NCBI GenBank assembly: GCA_002450905.1
Contig: DKAT01000084.1
Coordinates: 16,706 to 80,705, forward strand
DNA: 64,000 nucleotides
Source of the DNA: Spirochaetia bacterium UBA6919
Lineage (GTDB): Bacteria > Spirochaetota > UBA6919
Direction: 5' to 3'
Shown here: one piece after another, positions 43,813 through 52,998 of the stretch
Position numbering within the stretch: the stretch's first letter is position 1
Layout of the letters: the number at the start of each line of letters is the position of its first letter
The notes under the pieces: model-generated
Seen by the model: the letters and a program-made list of their open reading frames with translations, nothing else
What the model was told of the DNA's origin: nothing
Database searches by the model: none
Made by a program: the position numbers and the translations under genes

Positions 43813-46002
43813 ATGGAAAGTTTATTAAATAAGCAACCACACCACAACTTACTGTTCAAAAGAGTTTTGGATATAATTGATATGTTCAGACCCTATCATC
43901 TGTCCATGATTGATCGATATATCTTAAAAGACTTTACTAAAATGACTTTAATGTCTATGATATTATTTATAGTCATTTATCTTTTCTCTCAATTAATTAA
44001 TGATATACCCCATTTTATCAATCAAATGGAATCCAATAAGAATATCACCCTGAATAGAATACTTTTAATGTATTTAAATGAGATTCCATACAGGGCATTG
44101 TGGGTGTCTCCTCTCGCATTTCTTTTCAGTAATATATATACCATGGGTAATTTTTATAAAAATAATGAAGCAGTAGCCTATATAGGTGCTGGTGTCCATT
44201 TACTCAGGCTGACTCTACCTATTTTAATAGTCAGTCTTATATATTCCCTGCTACTCATCCCTATTACTGATTTGGTGATTGTACGGACATATGATAAATC
44301 AATTAAATTACGTCGAACAATGTTAAATAAATTTGAACCGGATCGAACAAGAGATTTTGAAACATTTGGACAAAATAATTTTTATTATTTTATTAAGCAA
44401 TTTGATTCAGTCAATAAGGTAATGCACTATCCCATTATTGCCCAGGCACGTTCTATTCAAGGGGATGAACTGGCTTATAATAAAGACGCCTTTTCATTCG
44501 ATGAGGACAAGCCTTTACCATCACCTAAAAAATCTCCAGATATAAAGGAGTTTGATCCCTATGTACAGAATAAACTCCATATTAACAAAAATATTAAATT
44601 GGCAGAGCCGAAAAAAAACGAATTACTTGCAAAAACACCGCCAATCTTCAAAAATACCATAATCGATTCTATACCCAAAGAAACAAATCTCCCAGGTAAT
44701 CCTGCAAAAAATGACGAAATACAAAAGAATAATATCTCTGATAAACCAAAATTAGTAAAAAATGATAAGAAAATTAAGAAAAATCAATTTATCAACAAAC
44801 AACCCTTATTTGAATCTTTCAGGATATCTTTAACAGAGGAACCCAGAAAGCAGGAAGACACTGAATATCTGGATCTTGAGAAATTATATCTCAAGGAAAA
44901 TTCCGAATCGGTCATACCAAAGATAAATATTAATACCCTTGTGGATCGGTCCTTTAATCTACTAGATAAATCTAAATTAATTGAGGAACAGAAAGAAAAA
45001 AAATCTACTAAAGGAACTCCCAAAACAACTCCACCGGTTCAATCTACAGAAAATGAGTCTAAAAAAGGGGATGATAAAAAAAAGAAGTATAAAATACCTA
45101 TCACATTTGAAGACGCCAGTCGTTTAGCATCTATTTCCCCGTTCCGCGACCAGATTATTGATAGTTATTATTTTCCAAAAAGATATCACATCAAAACAGA
45201 TTTAAAACCTAAAAAAATACAAGTACGTGAAAAACAGGAAGAAAAAAAAATTAATTTCGAAGTATCAGATAATATAACATCTGTTCCTCAGGCGTTGGAA
45301 AGTGTAGATGAGTTAAATATATTAGAAAACAAATCTTATAAAAGGGATTTATCTCTAAAAAACCTTTTACTGGAATATGATTTAATAAAAAAAAATCCAA
45401 GCTATGATAAATTTGTAATTAAAAAAGAATCCTATTTTAAAATATCCTTTGTTCCCTATTTTATTTTTAGAATCGATGCACAAAAAGCTGTATGGGACAA
45501 TAATATTAAAAAATGGATCGCTTATAATGGAGATATCCGTTATTGGGATAATAAAAAAGGGTTAAACAAAATAACCCATTTTAAACGGTTAGTTCTGGAT
45601 TACATTAAAGAGCGACCTGATCATTTTCTAATTAAAAATAAGCCAATGGATAGATTAACTCTTAAAGAAGGCAGAAAACTCATAACTAGTTTAAAAAAAT
45701 CCAGAAAAAAATGGAGAGAGTTTGAAATTGATATGTATTCTAAAAAATTCGCATTTCAACTATCTACATTTCTAATTATTCTTGTCGGTATAACTATCGG
45801 GCAATTTCACTCAAGAAAACTGGTATTTATCAATAGCCTGTTTAAAGCTATTATTATTTTCTTATTATATTTTATTATATTCCAAATTGGGACATCTCTT
45901 GCTAAGATCAGCGATATTTTTCCATCTTATTTGGCACCTTGGCTAGGAAATGTGTTTTTCTTGGTTCTTGCAGTTTTTATGATTAAAAAAATTAAAACGT
46001 AA
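43813..46002 (+). CDS. LptF/LptG-family (YjgP/YjgQ) permease with very large periplasmic insertion
   Basis: 729 residues, roughly twice the usual 360-420. N-terminal membrane helices (~42-65, ~100-120, ~148-170; DRYILKDFTKMTLMSMILF, ALWVSPLAFLFSNIYTM) and three C-terminal ones (~650-670, ~680-700, ~708-725) frame the periplasmic part. The C-terminal half retains the family order (FEIDMYSKKFAFQLSTFLIILVG). Between ~215 and ~530 lies a Lys/Glu/Pro/Asn-rich, low-complexity segment without recognisable domain. LptF/G couple the LptB ATPase to LPS extraction from the inner membrane. The insertion may be disordered and reach towards LptC/LptA partners, which is an inference. Confidence 0.85.
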   Translation: MESLLNKQPHHNLLFKRVLDIIDMFRPYHLSMIDRYILKDFTKMTLMSMILFIVIYLFSQLINDIPHFINQMESNKNITLNRILLMYLNEIPYRALWVSPLAFLFSNIYTMGNFYKNNEAVAYIGAGVHLLRLTLPILIVSLIYSLLLIPITDLVIVRTYDKSIKLRRTMLNKFEPDRTRDFETFGQNNFYYFIKQFDSVNKVMHYPIIAQARSIQGDELAYNKDAFSFDEDKPLPSPKKSPDIKEFDPYVQNKLHINKNIKLAEPKKNELLAKTPPIFKNTIIDSIPKETNLPGNPAKNDEIQKNNISDKPKLVKNDKKIKKNQFINKQPLFESFRISLTEEPRKQEDTEYLDLEKLYLKENSESVIPKININTLVDRSFNLLDKSKLIEEQKEKKSTKGTPKTTPPVQSTENESKKGDDKKKKYKIPITFEDASRLASISPFRDQIIDSYYFPKRYHIKTDLKPKKIQVREKQEEKKINFEVSDNITSVPQALESVDELNILENKSYKRDLSLKNLLLEYDLIKKNPSYDKFVIKKESYFKISFVPYFIFRIDAQKAVWDNNIKKWIAYNGDIRYWDNKKGLNKITHFKRLVLDYIKERPDHFLIKNKPMDRLTLKEGRKLITSLKKSRKKWREFEIDMYSKKFAFQLSTFLIILVGITIGQFHSRKLVFINSLFKAIIIFLLYFIIFQIGTSLAKISDIFPSYLAPWLGNVFFLVLAVFMIKKIKT

Positions 46003-46009
46003 AAAAAAT

Positions 46010-46711
46010 ATGATCATTACTCTAATAAAATTATTAATTATTATTCTAATAACAACTTTCTGGTCCACTTTAGCTGTAATTACTGGTCCACTCAACTTTT
46101 TTTTGCCCGCATATCATATAATATCCACAACCTGGGCAAAATGGCTAATCTGGGTAGGGGGGGTAAAAATACAAGTTAAAGGACATCATCACATTTTACC
46201 TGATAAAAGTTATATATTTATAAGTAATCACGCCAGTTTGTTTGATATCCCAATTTTATTGTCCTCCTTAAAAAATGAAATCAAGATGATAGCCAAAAAA
46301 GAGTTAGCATTAATCCCAATTTTTGGATGGTCTCTTGTTGCAGGGGGGTATATTCTTATAAATCGTAATGATACAAAAAAAGCTATCCGTTCCCTCAAAA
46401 CAGCCGAAAAAAAATTAAAGAAAGGGACTTCCATTCTAATTTTTCCGGAAGGCACAAGGAGCGACAATGGGCATATACAATCATTTAAAAAAGGCGCTTT
46501 CATATTGGCTTTGCAAACTAAATTTGATATCATTCCCATCACCATTGTCGGATCCAATAACGTCATGCCCAAAAAATCCTTTCAATTGCGTCCCGTCAAT
46601 GTCAATCTTGTCATTGGTGAAGCCATATCTGTGCATGGGAAAGGTACATTGGAGCTAATTGAACAGGTAAGGGATACTATAGTTAACAATCATAAGGAGT
46701 ACTCTCTATGA
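46010..46711 (+). CDS. plsC: 1-acyl-sn-glycerol-3-phosphate acyltransferase
   Basis: 233 residues. N-terminal membrane helix (~2-25). Acyltransferase motif I is NHASLFD (His74, Asp79), motif II is GYILINRND, motif III is FPEGTRSDNGHIQSFKKG and motif IV is ITIVGSNNVMP. It acylates lysophosphatidate to phosphatidate at the inner membrane. It starts 8 bases after the LptF/G stop and overlaps the next gene by 4 bases, so the four genes 43813-47914 form one envelope operon. Confidence 0.92.
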   Translation: MIITLIKLLIIILITTFWSTLAVITGPLNFFLPAYHIISTTWAKWLIWVGGVKIQVKGHHHILPDKSYIFISNHASLFDIPILLSSLKNEIKMIAKKELALIPIFGWSLVAGGYILINRNDTKKAIRSLKTAEKKLKKGTSILIFPEGTRSDNGHIQSFKKGAFILALQTKFDIIPITIVGSNNVMPKKSFQLRPVNVNLVIGEAISVHGKGTLELIEQVRDTIVNNHKEYSL

Positions 46712-47241
46712 AAAAAATCATATTTATTTTATTGTTTATACTTCCTATTAATATTTTCAGTTTTGATTTAAAAGCAAAGTATATCTCCATAAGGGCTTCA
46801 AAAACTTTTGAAATTATAAAGTATTATACAGACTACCATCTGGACAGAGAACTCAATGGAATTATCTTCAGTAAAGAAATCAATAAAAATGATCTCAAAA
46901 AATACCCAAATCATTATAAGGCAATTTTCGATGAAAACGACCGCTTAATCAGGCTGGAAGAAATAAAACAAAATCAACTGTTTGGATTTTTCCTCTATAA
47001 CTACGATAATGAGAAACTTATCCCCGAAAAGATCCAGTATCATTACATTGGATTTAATCGGTCAAATAAATCACAATTCTTTATAAGCATTTTATCAAAA
47101 CCTGAACTGGATGTCTATTTTATAGAATATTATAAAAATGGAAAATTAGTTAAACGGGAAACCTATAAGAACCAAGGCTTACTCATCAAAGAGGAATATT
47201 TTTTATTTAAGAAATCCAATGCTACAAAAGAAAATAAATAA
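46708..47241 (+). CDS. Exported protein of unknown function
   Basis: 177 residues. A clear signal peptide (MKKIIFILLFILPINIFSF, ~1-19) is followed by a basic, beta-rich chain with repeated aromatic patterns (YYTDYHLDRELNG, YNYDNEKLIPEKIQYHY, YYKNGKLVKRETYKNQG). The ending loosely resembles MORN/YwqK-type repeats, but no family is certain. Start and plsC stop overlap as ATGA. Probably periplasmic. Confidence 0.65.
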   Translation: MKKIIFILLFILPINIFSFDLKAKYISIRASKTFEIIKYYTDYHLDRELNGIIFSKEINKNDLKKYPNHYKAIFDENDRLIRLEEIKQNQLFGFFLYNYDNEKLIPEKIQYHYIGFNRSNKSQFFISILSKPELDVYFIEYYKNGKLVKRETYKNQGLLIKEEYFLFKKSNATKENK

Positions 47242-47914
47242 ATCACTTCTTTCAAAAGCTATTCTCATTGTCATATTACTAATTTTGTTGCCTCCATTTC
47301 GTTTGCAGGCGAAAAAATCACAGAAAACACGAGATGATTATATAAAAATCCTTTTATATGACGAAAACATAGTAAAAAGACGTATTGCCGCATTATTCCT
47401 AGGAAATTATCCGGACAACAAAAGTATCAATGCCTTGATCGAAGCGATTAATGATGATGATCCTGTCGTCCGAAAAAATGTCATACGATCTCTTGGGAAA
47501 ATTGCAAATCCTAATGCAATTCCCTCTCTTATTGAACAGTTGGACGATGAAGACAGCTTAGTTCGTAGTTTAGTTATAAGAAGTCTTGGAAGGATAAAAA
47601 GTCCTGATACCCTGAGAATTATTATAAAATCACTCTATGACAAAAATAAGAATGTTAGAATCAGTGCGATATGGGCTTTACTCCAGATTCGGGATAAAAG
47701 ATCCATCCGAGGTATAATTCATAAACTCTTTGATAAAAATAGCGAGGTGAGAGCATACGCCGCAGATGCCCTGGGTTATTTTAATGACAAACGGGTGATA
47801 AAATTCCTCCAACACGTCTATCAACATGACAAAGTCCTCCTCGTCCGACAAAATGCCGCACTCTCCCTGCGAAAATTGGGTGTTGATGTTTCGTTTCCCA
47901 CAGAGGATAAATAA
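47219..47914 (+). CDS. HEAT-repeat protein with signal anchor
   Basis: 231 residues. An N-terminal hydrophobic segment (~10-28) precedes about five PBS-lyase-type HEAT repeats of ~31 residues (DDDPVVRKNVIRSLGKI; DEDSLVRSLVIRSLGRI; DKNKNVRISAIWALLQI; DKNSEVRAYAADALGYF). Repeats of this sharpness serve as protein-binding scaffolds. It overlaps the preceding gene by 23 bases. The stop at 47914 lies directly against the stop of the opposite-strand Smr gene at 47915, with no intergenic base. Confidence 0.8.
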   Translation: MLQKKINKSLLSKAILIVILLILLPPFRLQAKKSQKTRDDYIKILLYDENIVKRRIAALFLGNYPDNKSINALIEAINDDDPVVRKNVIRSLGKIANPNAIPSLIEQLDDEDSLVRSLVIRSLGRIKSPDTLRIIIKSLYDKNKNVRISAIWALLQIRDKRSIRGIIHKLFDKNSEVRAYAADALGYFNDKRVIKFLQHVYQHDKVLLVRQNAALSLRKLGVDVSFPTEDK

Positions 47915-48469
47915 TTATTTTAGCCACACAATGGTAGCCCCAGCTCCACCATGATTTACAGATGCTTCTTTAAAAAATCTTATATAACCCTTCCCTTCCT
48001 TTCGTAACCATTCAATAACAGCTATTTTAACTTTAGGACCACCAAAACTATGATTACCCTTGCCATGAATCACTTTTACCACACAATCATTTTTTTTAAA
48101 CGAGTCAGTAATAAATTTCTTAAGTATTTGAATCGCCTGACTGACTGTTAATTGATGAAGATCTATACTCGAGTCAATCTGGATAGCAGTCAGATTTTGA
48201 GGGGGATATCGCCAAATCATATCATCTCCCATCCATTTATCCTTATCATAAACGTCATTCTTATCAAGCCATTTTTCAAGAGTATTTTCCCCTTCATTAT
48301 AAAATTTATTCGTCTTCTTATAGCGGATTGGAAAGTCTTGAGGACTAGGAAGATTCTTTTTAAAAGGCTTATTTGAATATTGAGTTTCCGTATTTCTTTT
48401 CGGAGAGTCCTTATCAGGGATGTCATTTTCTTCTAACCACTTTTCAAACCAGTGATCCTTGTTACCCAT
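47915..48469 (-). CDS. Smr-domain protein
   Basis: 184 residues. The C-terminal Smr domain (~95-184) has IDLHQLTVSQAIQIL and VVKVIHGKGNHSFGG, the DLHG-like and HGxG motifs, and ends GAGATIVWLK. The N-terminal ~90 residues hold two related short motifs (WFEKWLEENDIPDKDSP; LEKWLDKNDVYDKDKW), suggesting a duplicated docking helix. Stand-alone Smr proteins are nicking or RNA-cleaving endonucleases; a role in mRNA or ribosome rescue is likely from recent work on the family. Convergent with the HEAT gene. Confidence 0.85.
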   Translation of the reverse strand: MGNKDHWFEKWLEENDIPDKDSPKRNTETQYSNKPFKKNLPSPQDFPIRYKKTNKFYNEGENTLEKWLDKNDVYDKDKWMGDDMIWRYPPQNLTAIQIDSSIDLHQLTVSQAIQILKKFITDSFKKNDCVVKVIHGKGNHSFGGPKVKIAVIEWLRKEGKGYIRFFKEASVNHGGAGATIVWLK

Positions 48470-48514
48470 AATAATTCCTTTCGTAGCATCGTGCTAATGA
48501 TTAAATATAATAAT

Positions 48515-49141
48515 TTACAGAATAATTCCAATATAAGGTCCCGCTGAAAAATACATATGTTTAATAAAATGCCCTCGGGCATCCACCCCTAATATCAATA
48601 AATCTTTAATCCGTATTTCAAAACCAACTCCAAGAGCTACTCCAAAATGAATTGTATTCTCTCCTGAAACGTCTGTATCACTACTCAATTCTAATCCAAA
48701 TTCCCAGAAAGGATAGAAGAGATTCTTTCCAGAATAACCCATATATCCTCGACCCCCAATAAAAAAAGGCATTCGTTTATATACGTCTTTATTATTACTC
48801 CACTTAAAATAATTGACATCAAATCTAAACATTCCAAAACTTGGATAACCTGATTCAATTGTAACCCCCAGCGATCCACCATATCCTGATCCCCAACCTG
48901 AATCTGAAGGGACACTAGGACCAGATGTTGTTTCAGAAGGGAAATATATCCCCCCATCGAATACAAACCGGGTTATCGGATCTTTACGTCGGAAATCTTT
49001 ATTAGTAATTTTTTTACCAGGTTTCATCAGTTCGGGTTCTTTTAAATAATCATTCTCATTGGATTGATCATTTTGTGAGAAAGCATTTGCTCCTAATAAT
49101 ATTAAATAAATTAAAACTGGCAATATCTTTATATATTTCAT
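48515..49141 (-). CDS. Outer-membrane beta-barrel protein
   Basis: 208 residues with a signal peptide (MKYIKILPVLIYLILLGANAFS). The mature part has a charged ~35-residue leader, then amphipathic strands rich in Gly, Tyr and Phe (GWGSGYGGSLGVTIE; MFRFDVNYFKWS; IHFGVALGVGFEIRI), ending AGPYIGIIL. It is clearly paralogous to the protein at 49164 (shared DVNYxKWS, FELSSD, ENTIHFG). The two genes lie in tandem 22 bases apart. Function unknown. Confidence 0.7.
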   Translation of the reverse strand: MKYIKILPVLIYLILLGANAFSQNDQSNENDYLKEPELMKPGKKITNKDFRRKDPITRFVFDGGIYFPSETTSGPSVPSDSGWGSGYGGSLGVTIESGYPSFGMFRFDVNYFKWSNNKDVYKRMPFFIGGRGYMGYSGKNLFYPFWEFGLELSSDTDVSGENTIHFGVALGVGFEIRIKDLLILGVDARGHFIKHMYFSAGPYIGIIL

Positions 49142-49163
49142 AAAATGTCCTTACTAGATATTA

Positions 49164-49745
49164 TTAAAATGTAATCCCACCATAGGGGCCCATTGTAATA
49201 TAGGGGTGTTGTATGATATGATATCTCGCATTAAATCCTATCAGAAAGAGTTTATCAATACGGATTTCCAGGCCTCCTTCAAATGACATTCCAAAATGAA
49301 TCGTATTCTCATTTATATATGGTTTGTCACTACTCAACTCAAAGCCATATCCAATATAAGGGCATAATACTTGTTGTTTTCGAACAGCCAAATATCCCCT
49401 GATTCCAAAATAAAACGGCATTCGACTAAAGGAGTTATTATTTAAAGACCATTTATAATAATTGACATCAAAACGTATTTGGGCAATTGCAAATCTATCC
49501 CTCAATTCCAAAGCAATTCCACCGCCATAACCACCACCCCATCCATATCCTACAGTAGGTCCAGAAAGGGATTCGGGGGTAAAAAAATATCCCCCATCGA
49601 TTGTAAATCCAGATTGTAATTTTCTATATCGGGAAGAATAGGACGATTGGCGATTCTCAAAGCTCTTTGGAACAGTGAATGAATATGTTAAATAACTGTT
49701 CAAAATAAAAATAATAACTATGAGTCCTTGAAAAAAATATGTCAT
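49164..49745 (-). CDS. Outer-membrane beta-barrel protein, paralogue
   Basis: 193 residues from the ATG at 49743-49745, which has a strong AGGGGG ribosome site; an upstream frame extension to 49823 is disregarded. Signal peptide MTYFFQGLIVIIFILNSYL. The mature chain is an eight-stranded-type barrel (GYGWGGGYGGGIALEL; QIRFDVNYYKWSL; YIGYGFELSSD; GMSFEGGLEIRI) ending MGPYGGITF. It is a tandem paralogue of the gene at 48515 and more distantly of that at 41337. Confidence 0.7.
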   Translation of the reverse strand: MTYFFQGLIVIIFILNSYLTYSFTVPKSFENRQSSYSSRYRKLQSGFTIDGGYFFTPESLSGPTVGYGWGGGYGGGIALELRDRFAIAQIRFDVNYYKWSLNNNSFSRMPFYFGIRGYLAVRKQQVLCPYIGYGFELSSDKPYINENTIHFGMSFEGGLEIRIDKLFLIGFNARYHIIQHPYITMGPYGGITF

Positions 49746-49931
49746 AATACCCCCTGATATAAATAAATTTCTTATCGATAATATCTTATATTTAAAATAT
49801 AACTTAAAATATAAACATATCAAATCATTTTAATTTTTTTTCTCATCAATCTATCACTTGAATAATTTCAGATTTATCATTATTATTATTGCTAAAGAAG
49901 TTTTATTCTAAATCTAAATTAAGGGGTCATT

Positions 49932-50372
49932 ATGAATTATTATAGTCATCGACAATTAGCAGTATGGTTGTTTCTAATATTATTTCTCCTTGAAGGTTTG
50001 TCTATCACATCAATTCTTCTCTCTAAGGCACCAGTATATTTAGTATTTATAATATTCATGTTTTTTTTTATAATAATGATCTTGTTCTATCAATTGAATG
50101 TAGAGATTATTGAGAACAAAATTAATTTGAAGTTTGGTGTTGGATTGATTAAAAAGACAATCAATATAAGCGATATCAGGGAATGCAATATTGTAAAGAA
50201 TAAATGGATCTATGGCTGGGGGATTCGATATTATGGAGATGGCTGGATGTGGAATATATCTGGACTTGATGCAGTGGAATTAATTTTTCACAATAATAAA
50301 AGGTTTAGAATAGGATCAGATGAAGCTCATGTGTTAAGTGACAAGATAAATTCTCTATTAAACAAGGTATAA
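49932..50372 (+). CDS. Small membrane protein with PH-like domain
   Basis: 146 residues. Two membrane helices (~10-30 and ~38-57) are followed by a ~85-residue beta-rich cytoplasmic part (VEIIENKINLKFGVGLIKKTI; SDIRECNIVKNKWIYGWGIRYYGDGW; VELIFHNNKRFRIGSDEA), which resembles the bacterial PH domain (bPH) pattern. GGGGTC before the ATG serves as a weak ribosome site. It overlaps the end of the opposite-strand U32 gene by 15 bases. Function unknown. Confidence 0.7.
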   Translation: MNYYSHRQLAVWLFLILFLLEGLSITSILLSKAPVYLVFIIFMFFFIIMILFYQLNVEIIENKINLKFGVGLIKKTINISDIRECNIVKNKWIYGWGIRYYGDGWMWNISGLDAVELIFHNNKRFRIGSDEAHVLSDKINSLLNKV

Positions 50373-51596
50373 TTGGTTGTCGATATGAGAAGACTGCTTA
50401 TCAGATTGATTATTCAAAAGGGATGCTACGTTATTTTCTTGGATAAGCGGGTGCTTTGGAAGAAGTATTAATGAATTGGCATGAGCGATAGGGATAATTT
50501 CCTGGTTGATATTGTACATAACCGAAACATCATAAAAAATCGTTTCCCCTGTAAAAAGGTAGAAAATGAGTGAATCCCCTTGATGAAAAGTATTTTTTGT
50601 CTGGAGCAGAATATATTGTTCAGTAATTTTTTTTACGATCCCAATATAATTTGATTGCGAAGGATTTTTCAGGTTATCATACAAAATGGAATCCCTATTT
50701 GCTGTTGATTTAAGAAAACCACTACTAAACCCCCGATTGGGCAGATCATTAAATAGTTTCTTGAAAGAATCTGTGGGTAGAATTGATTTATTATTCAAGT
50801 AGTTGTCAATTATTTTTCTATAGATACTCACAGTGTTGGAGAGATATAAATGACTCTTCATCCTGCCTTCAATTTTCAATGAAGATATCCCGGCATCTAT
50901 CATTTCTGGAATCTGATCAACAGCCCATAAATCTTTTGAGTTCATAGCATAAGATTTCGTAAATGGGATAAAATCCGAAATATTTGATATGGAATATTCC
51001 CACCTGCAGGAATTGACGCATCCACCCCGATTGGCATCCCGATTAGCTGTATAATTTGAAATAGTGCATTTCCCAGAATAAGACATGCACATGGATCCAT
51101 GGATAAACAATTCTAGTTCCATGTCTGATTGAGCATAAATTAACTTGGCTTCTTCGATAGATACTTCTCGCCCTAAAACGATTCTTGAAATCCCATTTTG
51201 TCTCCAAAATTTCACGGTTTCGATATTCGTCACAGAAGATTGTGTGGAAAGATGAATATTAAAAGGGGTCAATTCCCTAGCTAATGAAATTACGCCAGGA
51301 TCAGCGATAATGAGAGCATCAAGAGAGATATTTTTTAGTATTCCTAGATAATTTTCAATCTGTTTTATTTCTGAATTATTTGGAAATGTGTTTACCACAA
51401 GATAGACTTTTGTGTTGTATTTATGTGCAAAATTAATACCCTTCTCGATTTGCGATATGGAAAAATTGCCGGCAGAACTTCTAAGTCCAAATGCAGAGCC
51501 ACCAATATATACAGCATCTGCTCCATAGGAAACAGCGACTTTTAATTTATCAAAATCTCCTGCTGGAGCAAGTAATTCTATTTGAGAAGCTTTCAT
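50358..51596 (-). CDS. U32-family tRNA/rRNA hydroxylation protein (TrhP/RlhA-like)
   Basis: 412 residues. It begins IELLAPAGDFDKLKVAVSYGADAVYIGG, the U32 signature. The cysteine cluster lies at GSMCMSYSGKCTISN and RGGCVNSCRWEY (four Cys), and MNSKDLWAVDQIPEMIDAG plus SLKIEGRMKS follow. These are annotated as peptidases, but characterised members (TrhP, RlhA) use an Fe-S cluster and prephenate to hydroxylate tRNA uridine or 23S rRNA cytidine. Length is closest to TrhP. The next upstream gene is thiC-like, ending one base away (51598). Confidence 0.85.
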   Translation of the reverse strand: MKASQIELLAPAGDFDKLKVAVSYGADAVYIGGSAFGLRSSAGNFSISQIEKGINFAHKYNTKVYLVVNTFPNNSEIKQIENYLGILKNISLDALIIADPGVISLARELTPFNIHLSTQSSVTNIETVKFWRQNGISRIVLGREVSIEEAKLIYAQSDMELELFIHGSMCMSYSGKCTISNYTANRDANRGGCVNSCRWEYSISNISDFIPFTKSYAMNSKDLWAVDQIPEMIDAGISSLKIEGRMKSHLYLSNTVSIYRKIIDNYLNNKSILPTDSFKKLFNDLPNRGFSSGFLKSTANRDSILYDNLKNPSQSNYIGIVKKITEQYILLQTKNTFHQGDSLIFYLFTGETIFYDVSVMYNINQEIIPIAHANSLILLPKHPLIQENNVASLLNNQSDKQSSHIDNQLYLV

Positions 51597-51597
51597 A

Positions 51598-52881
51598 TTA
51601 TGCTGATAAGTGTTTTATTTTACTGAAGTTCTCATTATTTACTTTTATAGAACAAAAGTTTGGGCCACACATTGAGCAAAACTCTTTATCTTCAGATAAT
51701 CCTTCTTCTCTCATTTGTTGAGCCATTTCTGGATCTAGTGAAAGGGCATATTGAGATTTCCAGTCAAACTTTGCACGGGCTTTTGAAAGCTCATTATCCC
51801 TGTCTTTTGCACCTGGTAAACCTTTTGCTATATCTGCCGCATGAGCAGCTATTTTATAAGCAATTATCCCTGCCCGTACATCCTCTTTATTGGGCAAGCC
51901 AAGATGTTCTTTTGGAGTTACATAACAAAGAAAACTAGCACCATGATAGGCGGCTAAGGTCGCTCCAATACTTGATGTTATATGATCATAACCTGGAGCG
52001 ATATCAGTAACAAGTGGTCCTAAAACATAAAATGGGGCTTCATGGCAATATTCTTTTTGCAGATCCATATTTAATTTTATTTGATCTAAGGGAATGTGCC
52101 CTGGTCCCTCTACCATCACCTGTACGTTACGTTCCCAAGCTCTTTTTGTAAGCTCACCAAGAACTTTTAATTCAGATACCTGAGCTTCATCCGTGGCATC
52201 CGCAATACATCCAGGTCTTAGGGAATCACCGAGGCTAATTGTCACATCATATTTATGAAGAATATCTAGAATCTCATCATATGCGATATATAATGGATTT
52301 TCCATTCCTTTCCTTTTCATCCATTTTGCAATAAGTGATCCACCGCGACTTACGATACCCATAATTCTCTTTTCAACATGGGGTAACATATTTAATAGCA
52401 CCCCGCAATGGATGGTCATATAGTCTACACCCTGTTTAGCTTGGCGTTCAATGACTTCCAGGAAATCATTTATAGTGACATCTAAGATATCCTTTTCAGC
52501 TACAGCCTGATATATTGGTACAGTGCCAATGGGAATAGTGGATTTTTCAAGGAGTGCGATACGGATATTATCCAAATCTCCCCCTGTGCTTAGATCCATG
52601 ACTGTATCAGCACCGTATTTCATGGAATATTCTAATTTTTCAACTTCCTCCTCAGTTTTAGAGGTAACGCTGGAAGTACCTATATTTGCATTAATTTTAG
52701 TTGTGAGATTTCTCCCGATGCCAATGGGATCGAGATTTTTATGATTTATGTTCGCAGGAATAATTACTCGTCCTTTGCTGATCTCCTGTCGGATTAGCTC
52801 AGGATCAAGATTTTCTTTTTCAGCGACACGTTTCATTTCTTTTGTAATTGTATTTTGTCTTGCAAGTTGTATTTGGGTCAT
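51598..52881 (-). CDS. thiC: ThiC-type radical SAM enzyme (phosphomethylpyrimidine synthase)
   Basis: 427 residues, the short form without the N-terminal extension of the E. coli type. Signatures: GRVIIPANINH, IGTSSVTSKTEEEVEKL, GADTVMDLSTGGDL, MTIHCGVL, SLGDSLRPGC, VMVEGPGHIPLDQI, and the C-terminal cluster site CSMCGPNFC (C-x2-C-x4-C). It converts AIR to HMP phosphate for thiamine; the closely related BzaF makes 5-hydroxybenzimidazole. No TPP riboswitch is visible in the 117 bases upstream and no other thiamine gene is near, so the BzaF alternative stays open. Confidence 0.85.
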   Translation of the reverse strand: MTQIQLARQNTITKEMKRVAEKENLDPELIRQEISKGRVIIPANINHKNLDPIGIGRNLTTKINANIGTSSVTSKTEEEVEKLEYSMKYGADTVMDLSTGGDLDNIRIALLEKSTIPIGTVPIYQAVAEKDILDVTINDFLEVIERQAKQGVDYMTIHCGVLLNMLPHVEKRIMGIVSRGGSLIAKWMKRKGMENPLYIAYDEILDILHKYDVTISLGDSLRPGCIADATDEAQVSELKVLGELTKRAWERNVQVMVEGPGHIPLDQIKLNMDLQKEYCHEAPFYVLGPLVTDIAPGYDHITSSIGATLAAYHGASFLCYVTPKEHLGLPNKEDVRAGIIAYKIAAHAADIAKGLPGAKDRDNELSKARAKFDWKSQYALSLDPEMAQQMREEGLSEDKEFCSMCGPNFCSIKVNNENFSKIKHLSA

Positions 52882-52998
52882 TTTTACTCCCCTTTAATTT
52901 ATATAGAATCATCGAATTATGATTTATTTTTATTTTGTGAGATTTTAAAATATATAAAAAAATAGAGGATTGGCAAATATTTTCTTTATAAGAAAGGA

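Noticed and set aside
49746..49823. N-terminal extension of the barrel gene to 49823
   Set aside because: The AGGGGG ribosome site and signal peptide begin at 49745; the extension would bury the signal peptide.
52882..52998. Possible TPP riboswitch before the ThiC-type gene
   Set aside because: The conserved core sequences were looked for on the coding strand and are absent in this short region.
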